Shown in pieces: positions 30,489 through 34,663 of a stretch of 34,663 bases of DNA. Source of the stretch: Prevotella sp. (GTDB lineage: Bacteria > Bacteroidota > Bacteroidia > Bacteroidales > Bacteroidaceae); contig JAFWQE010000163.1 in the NCBI GenBank assembly GCA_017509155.1, positions 1 through 34,663 on the forward strand, read 5' to 3'. The notes beneath the pieces are model-generated. The model saw nothing but the letters and a program-made list of their open reading frames with translations. It ran no database searches and had not been told where the DNA came from. Every line of letters starts with the position of its first letter. Within the stretch, counting starts at the first letter, position 1. Made by a program: the position numbers and the translations under genes.

Positions 30489-32786
30489 ATGGTAAAGATT
30501 TCGAAAGAAGCTGCCCTGCAGTATCATGAAAGTGGCAGGCCGGGCAAAATCGAAGTGAAGCCCACCAAGGCTTATCGTACACAAACAGACCTCAGTCTGG
30601 CCTATTCGCCGGGCGTGGCCTTTCCTTGTCTGGAGATACAGGAAAACCCAGACGATGCATACCGCTATACCGACAAGGGCAACCTCGTGGCGGTCATTTC
30701 CAATGGCACAGCTGTGCTGGGACTTGGAGACATCGGGGCAATGAGCGGAAAGCCTGTCATGGAAGGAAAAGGACTGCTGTTCAAGATCTACGGTGGTATC
30801 GACGTCTTTGATATCGAAGTGGACGAAAAAGACCCGGAGAAGTTCTGCGAGGCCGTTGAGAAGATTGCGCCTACATTTGGCGGCATCAACCTCGAGGACA
30901 TCAAGGCACCTGAGTGTTTCTATATTGAAGAGAGGCTGAAACGCACGCTCGACATTCCTGTCATGCACGACGACCAGCACGGCACCGCCATCATTTCAGC
31001 CGCCGGTCTGAAGAACGCTCTCGAAGTGAACGGCAAGGACATCAGCAAAGTAAGAATCGTTGTGAACGGTGCCGGTGCAGCTGCCATCTCGTGTACAAAG
31101 CTATACATGGCGCTCGGCGCCCAGAAAGAGAACATTCTGATGCTCGACTCGAAAGGTGTCATCACCAGCGACAGGCCCAACCTTACAGAGCAAAAGTCCT
31201 TCTTTGCGACCGACCGCCGCGATGTGCACACGTTGGAAGAAGCCATGCGAGGAGCCGACGTGTTTGTCGGGTTGTCCAAGGGTAACGTGCTCACGCAAGA
31301 CATGGTGCGCTCCATGGCGAAAGACCCCATCGTGTTTGCTCTTGCGAACCCCGTGCCAGAGATTTCCTACGAAGATGCCATGGCCAGCCGCGACGACGTG
31401 CTGATGGCAACGGGACGTTCCGACTATCCCAACCAGATTAATAATGTGATAGGCTTCCCCTATATCTTCCGCGGTGCACTCGATGTGCATGCCACCGCTA
31501 TCAATGAGGATATGAAGATGGCAGCCGTACACGCCATTGCCGACCTGGCCAAACAGCCTGTTCCCGATGTGGTGAACGATGTGTACAAGGTGAACAACCT
31601 AACATTTGGCCGCAACTATTTCATTCCGAAGCCCGTAGACCCACGACTCATCACCGAGGTGTCTGCAGCTGTGGCCAAGGCTGCCATCGACAGCGGCGTA
31701 GCAAGAAAGGACATTGCCGACTGGGATGAATACAAGAACTCGCTGTCGGTATTGCTCGGACAGGAAACGAAACTCACGCAAAAGCTCTATGCCACGGCAG
31801 CAGCCCATCCGCAGCGCGTGGTCTTCGCCGAAGCCATACACCCCACCATGCTGAAAGCTGCCGTGCAAGCCAAGGCTGAAGGAATCTGCCATCCAATTCT
31901 GCTCGGCAACGACGAGGTAATTGCCAAACTTGCCAAGAAACTCGAGCTCAACCTTGAAGGCATTGAGATTGTGAACCTGAGACATCCGTGTGAACAGGAA
32001 CGCCGCGAACGATATGCTCGGATTCTGACCGAGAAGCGGCAGCGCGACGGCTACACCTATCAGGAGGCCAACGACAAGATGTTCGAGCGTAACTACTTTG
32101 GCATGATGATGGTGGAGACAGGAGAAGCCGATGCCTTCATCACAGGTCTTTACACAAAGTACTCTAACACCATCAAGGTGGCAAAGGAGGTGATTGGCAT
32201 ACGCCCGGAGTATCAGCATTTCGGCACGATGCACATCATCAACTCTCCGCGTGGCACGTTCTACATCGCCGACACACTGGTGAATGCCAACCCAGACACG
32301 GAAGTGCTGGTAGACATTGCCAAGCTCTCGGCCACGGCTGTGAGGTTCTTCAACGAAAAGCCCTGCATTGCCATGGTGAGCCACTCCAACTTCGGTTCCG
32401 ACACCAGCGAGGGCTCGAAAAAGGTGAAACGCGCCGTAGAGAAGATGCAGGAACTTTATCCCGACCTGTCCATCGACGGTGAAATACAGCTGGGCTTCGC
32501 TCTCGACCGCGAACAGCGCGACGAACAGTATCCGTTTACGCGTCTGCTCGGAAAGGACGTGAACACGCTCGTCTTCCCCAACCTCACCAGCGCACGTTCG
32601 TCATACAAGATGCTGCAGGCTCTCGATGCCGACGTGGAAATCATTGGCCCTATACAGATGGGACTGAACAAGCCTGTGCACTTCACCGACTTCGGCTCCT
32701 CTGTACGCGACGTGGTAAATATCACGGCAGTAGCCGTCATCGATGCCTACGTGGACAAAATCAAAAGCCGCATCAATAGCCGATGA
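30489..32786 (+). CDS. maeB: NADP-dependent malic enzyme (MaeB type, malic + phosphotransacetylase-like)
   Basis: Oxidative decarboxylation of malate to pyruvate, supplying NADPH. The 765-residue protein is the large, two-part type. Residues 1-420 are malic enzyme ([39 protein letters not shown], and nucleotide-binding [12 protein letters not shown] around 191-202). Residues about 430-765 resemble phosphotransacetylase ([38 protein letters not shown]), a domain thought to sense acetyl-CoA and not to catalyse. Neighbours do not indicate a special pathway. Confidence 0.94.
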   Translation: MVKISKEAALQYHESGRPGKIEVKPTKAYRTQTDLSLAYSPGVAFPCLEIQENPDDAYRYTDKGNLVAVISNGTAVLGLGDIGAMSGKPVMEGKGLLFKIYGGIDVFDIEVDEKDPEKFCEAVEKIAPTFGGINLEDIKAPECFYIEERLKRTLDIPVMHDDQHGTAIISAAGLKNALEVNGKDISKVRIVVNGAGAAAISCTKLYMALGAQKENILMLDSKGVITSDRPNLTEQKSFFATDRRDVHTLEEAMRGADVFVGLSKGNVLTQDMVRSMAKDPIVFALANPVPEISYEDAMASRDDVLMATGRSDYPNQINNVIGFPYIFRGALDVHATAINEDMKMAAVHAIADLAKQPVPDVVNDVYKVNNLTFGRNYFIPKPVDPRLITEVSAAVAKAAIDSGVARKDIADWDEYKNSLSVLLGQETKLTQKLYATAAAHPQRVVFAEAIHPTMLKAAVQAKAEGICHPILLGNDEVIAKLAKKLELNLEGIEIVNLRHPCEQERRERYARILTEKRQRDGYTYQEANDKMFERNYFGMMMVETGEADAFITGLYTKYSNTIKVAKEVIGIRPEYQHFGTMHIINSPRGTFYIADTLVNANPDTEVLVDIAKLSATAVRFFNEKPCIAMVSHSNFGSDTSEGSKKVKRAVEKMQELYPDLSIDGEIQLGFALDREQRDEQYPFTRLLGKDVNTLVFPNLTSARSSYKMLQALDADVEIIGPIQMGLNKPVHFTDFGSSVRDVVNITAVAVIDAYVDKIKSRINSR

Positions 32787-32796
32787 GGCAACATAA

Positions 32797-32835
32797 GGGT
32801 GTTACAGAAGCTCTAACAAAGTATCTGTAACACCC
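32797..32835 (+). terminator. Strong hairpin between maeB and the GH51 gene
   Basis: GGGTGTTACAGA (32797-32808) pairs perfectly over 12 bases with TCTGTAACACCC (32824-32835) around a 15-base loop. It is followed by ACTATACC and not by a U-tract, so it may be a weak terminator, an mRNA-stability element or a protein-binding site. Confidence 0.45.
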
Positions 32836-32879
32836 ACTATACCAAAGACATCTGTTAATTTCAAAACAAACATTTCAAC

Positions 32880-34469
32880 ATGAAGAAGACACTCATAACA
32901 GCGACCTTTTCGCTGGCCTTTGCTTCCATGGCAATGGCACAAGATGCCACGGTAACCATACGCAATGCCGAGGGCACACAGAAAATCCACAAAGAGATTT
33001 ATGGACAGTTTGCAGAACACCTAGGCACCTGCATCTATGGTGGTCTTTGGGTTGGTGAGAACTCTCCCATCCCCAACACCAACGGCTATCGCAACGACGT
33101 ACTGAATGCCTTGAAGGAGCTGAAAGTGCCCGTTTTGCGCTGGCCCGGCGGATGCTTTGCCGACGAATACCATTGGAGAGACGGTATCGGCCCCAAGAGC
33201 CAGCGTCCCAAGATGCAGAACAACAACTGGGGCGGAACAATTGAGGACAACTCTTTTGGTACGCACGAGTTCCTGAACCTCTGCGAGATGATAGGCTGCG
33301 AGCCTTACATCAGCGGAAATGTCGGTTCTGGCACAGTAGAGGAACTTGCTAAATGGGTAGAATACATGACCAGTGACGGCGACACGCCCATGGCCAAACT
33401 GCGCCGTCAGAACGGCCGCGACAAGGCATGGAAGGTGAAATTCCTTGGCGTAGGCAACGAGTCGTGGGGATGTGGTGGCGAAATGCGTCCCGAATACTAT
33501 TCCGACCTGTTCCGTCGCTATGCCGTCTACTGTCGCAACTACGATGGCAACCAGCTCTACAAGATTGCATCAGGAGCCAGCGACTACGACTACAACTGGA
33601 CAAAGGTGCTGATGGAGAATGTGGGCAACCGCATGAATGGCGTTTCCCTGCACTACTATACAGTTTCTGGATGGAATGGCTCAAAAGGCTCAGCAACAAA
33701 GTTCGACAACGACCAGTACTACTGGTGTCTTGGCAAATGCCTTGAGATTGAGGATGTCATCAAAAAGCACTGCGCCATTATGGACGAGAAAGACCCGAAC
33801 AAGCGGATTGGTCTGCTTGTTGACGAATGGGGAACATGGTGGGACGAAGAGCCTGGAACCATCAACGGACACCTGTATCAGCAAAACGCCCTGCGCGACG
33901 CCTTTGTTGCTGCCCTCTCGCTCAATGTTTTCCACAAGTACACCGACCGCGTGCGCATGGCCAACATCGCTCAGGTGGTGAATGTGCTGCAGTCCATGAT
34001 TCTGACTGACACCAAGGGACAAGGCCACATGGTGCTCACACCTACCTACCACGTGTTTGAGATGTACAAGCCTTTCCAAGAAGCCACTTATCTGCCTATC
34101 GACATCACATGCGAGAAGATGAACGTTCGCCACGACATGAACAAGGCCATGGACGAATCGGCAGAGAACGGCTACCGCACATTGCCGCTCATCAGCGCAT
34201 CGGCTGCCAAGACGACTTCTGGTTCGGTTGTCATCGCATTGTCGAATGTCAGCCTTGACAAGAAAAAGGAGATTGAGATTAACCTCGGTGGCATGAAACT
34301 GAAGAACGTGAAGGGGCGCATTCTGACAAGCAAGGGTGTGGCCGACTACAACGACTTCGAGCATCCCGACCGTGTGGCACCTGTTGAATTCAAAGATGCC
34401 AAGCTGAAGAAAGATAAGCTGACCGTGAAGATGCCGGCAAAGAGCATCATCGTTCTTGAACTGAACTAA
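32880..34469 (+). CDS. Secreted GH51 alpha-L-arabinofuranosidase
   Basis: 529-residue glycoside hydrolase releasing terminal arabinofuranose from plant arabinans or arabinoxylans. The signal peptide ([20 protein letters not shown], cut before QD) sends it to the periplasm. The catalytic (beta/alpha)8 domain shows [13 protein letters not shown] (87-99), the acid/base E194 in GVGNESWG and the nucleophile E316 in [10 protein letters not shown]; a C-terminal beta domain follows from about residue 400. No SusC/SusD pair or other plant-polysaccharide gene is visible upstream. No TAnnTTTG box precedes it, so it may depend on maeB readthrough past the hairpin at 32797 or on an unrecognised promoter. 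Confidence 0.93.
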   Translation: MKKTLITATFSLAFASMAMAQDATVTIRNAEGTQKIHKEIYGQFAEHLGTCIYGGLWVGENSPIPNTNGYRNDVLNALKELKVPVLRWPGGCFADEYHWRDGIGPKSQRPKMQNNNWGGTIEDNSFGTHEFLNLCEMIGCEPYISGNVGSGTVEELAKWVEYMTSDGDTPMAKLRRQNGRDKAWKVKFLGVGNESWGCGGEMRPEYYSDLFRRYAVYCRNYDGNQLYKIASGASDYDYNWTKVLMENVGNRMNGVSLHYYTVSGWNGSKGSATKFDNDQYYWCLGKCLEIEDVIKKHCAIMDEKDPNKRIGLLVDEWGTWWDEEPGTINGHLYQQNALRDAFVAALSLNVFHKYTDRVRMANIAQVVNVLQSMILTDTKGQGHMVLTPTYHVFEMYKPFQEATYLPIDITCEKMNVRHDMNKAMDESAENGYRTLPLISASAAKTTSGSVVIALSNVSLDKKKEIEINLGGMKLKNVKGRILTSKGVADYNDFEHPDRVAPVEFKDAKLKKDKLTVKMPAKSIIVLELN

Positions 34470-34495
34470 CGAAAGACCTTCATATACCAAACAAG

Positions 34496-34521
34496 GCGGA
34501 GCCCATACGGACTCCGCTTTT
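34496..34521 (+). terminator. Intrinsic terminator of the GH51 gene
   Basis: GCGGAG (34496-34501) pairs with CTCCGC (34512-34517), with inner CC/GG pairing and one bulged A, followed by TTTT. Confidence 0.75.
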
Positions 34522-34526
34522 ATTAT

Positions 34527-34663
34527 GTGTGTCGGGCATGACACTAACCTAGCTGGTTCAACCCCAGCCGCGGGTATTTACCGCCAAGCGAAGCGAACGG
34601 CAAGTCGTTGCCAGTAATGGCAAGGATGGAGGAAGCCATGTAGCGAGACTCTCGAGCCTACGA
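34527..34663 (+). mobile_element. 5' end of a group II intron (class C-like), cut by the window edge
   Basis: Begins GTGTG, the expected 5' terminus of group II introns, six bases after the T-run of the GH51 terminator. The first stem GTGTC-GGGCAT-GACAC mirrors the GUGUGCCCGGCAUGGG start of class C introns. Successive hairpins follow: GCTGG/CCAGC, GCGGGTA/TTACCGC, GGCAA/TTGCC and ATGGC/GCCAT, the last enclosing GGATGGAGGAA, like the GAAGGAAGC segment of domain I. No coding frame lies in it, as expected for domain I. Insertion just past a terminator hairpin is the known target preference of class C introns. The reverse-transcriptase gene, if present, is beyond the window, so this remains a partial call. 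Confidence 0.55.

Overview
The window looks like chromosomal DNA from a Bacteroidales bacterium, most likely Prevotella or a close relative. Three things point there. Many genes are preceded by the Bacteroidetes -7 promoter box TAnnTTTG (several with a TTTG/TTG -33 box 19-20 bases upstream) and have no Shine-Dalgarno sequence. The gene families are typical of the phylum: serine palmitoyltransferase, M64 peptidase, DUF4494, DUF4923, RarA, and a phosphoglycerate-mutase-like enzyme inside a threonine operon. Many intergenic regions also carry short, low-complexity, GC-rich repeats.

Layout. 1-5432: an M64 peptidase, folK and a lipid kinase on the minus strand, then a divergent serine palmitoyltransferase (sphingolipid synthesis), tRNA-Pro(UGG) and repeat-rich spacers. 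5433-7569: a minus-strand set (yggS, a DUF4494 gene, menA) whose promoter interlocks with that of a divergent HD-domain hydrolase. 8421-10235: a DUF4923 lipoprotein, then convergent genes for an RluA-type pseudouridine synthase and an overlapping 50-residue membrane protein. 10312-17803: a branched-chain amino acid cluster on the minus strand, leuA-leuC-leuD-(second HMGL-family synthase, probably citramalate synthase)-leuB, followed by a TPR protein. It is headed by what looks like a complete leader-peptide attenuator with Leu and Ile codons, an antiterminator and a terminator. 17905-20875: a TRIC-family channel, rarA and a divergent omega-amidase-like enzyme. 20922-24027: an unrecognised protein with an acidic tail, then rpsA (ribosomal protein S1). 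24370-29414: the threonine operon thrA, homoserine-kinase-like mutase and thrC. 29501-34469: a TetR regulator, then maeB and a secreted GH51 arabinofuranosidase. After the terminator of the GH51 gene, the window ends inside what appears to be the 5' end of a group II intron.

Most of the window is metabolic housekeeping. The parts that deserve a second look are regulatory or repetitive: the leu/ile attenuator at 17611-17766, the intron boundary at 34527, the unlisted small membrane protein at 9163-9315, interlocked promoters, nearly leaderless genes, the CGTCCCAN octamer repeat in three copies, and a folded element between rpsA and thrA. No CRISPR array, prophage or complete IS element was seen. 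All functional calls rest on reading motifs by eye; no database search was run.
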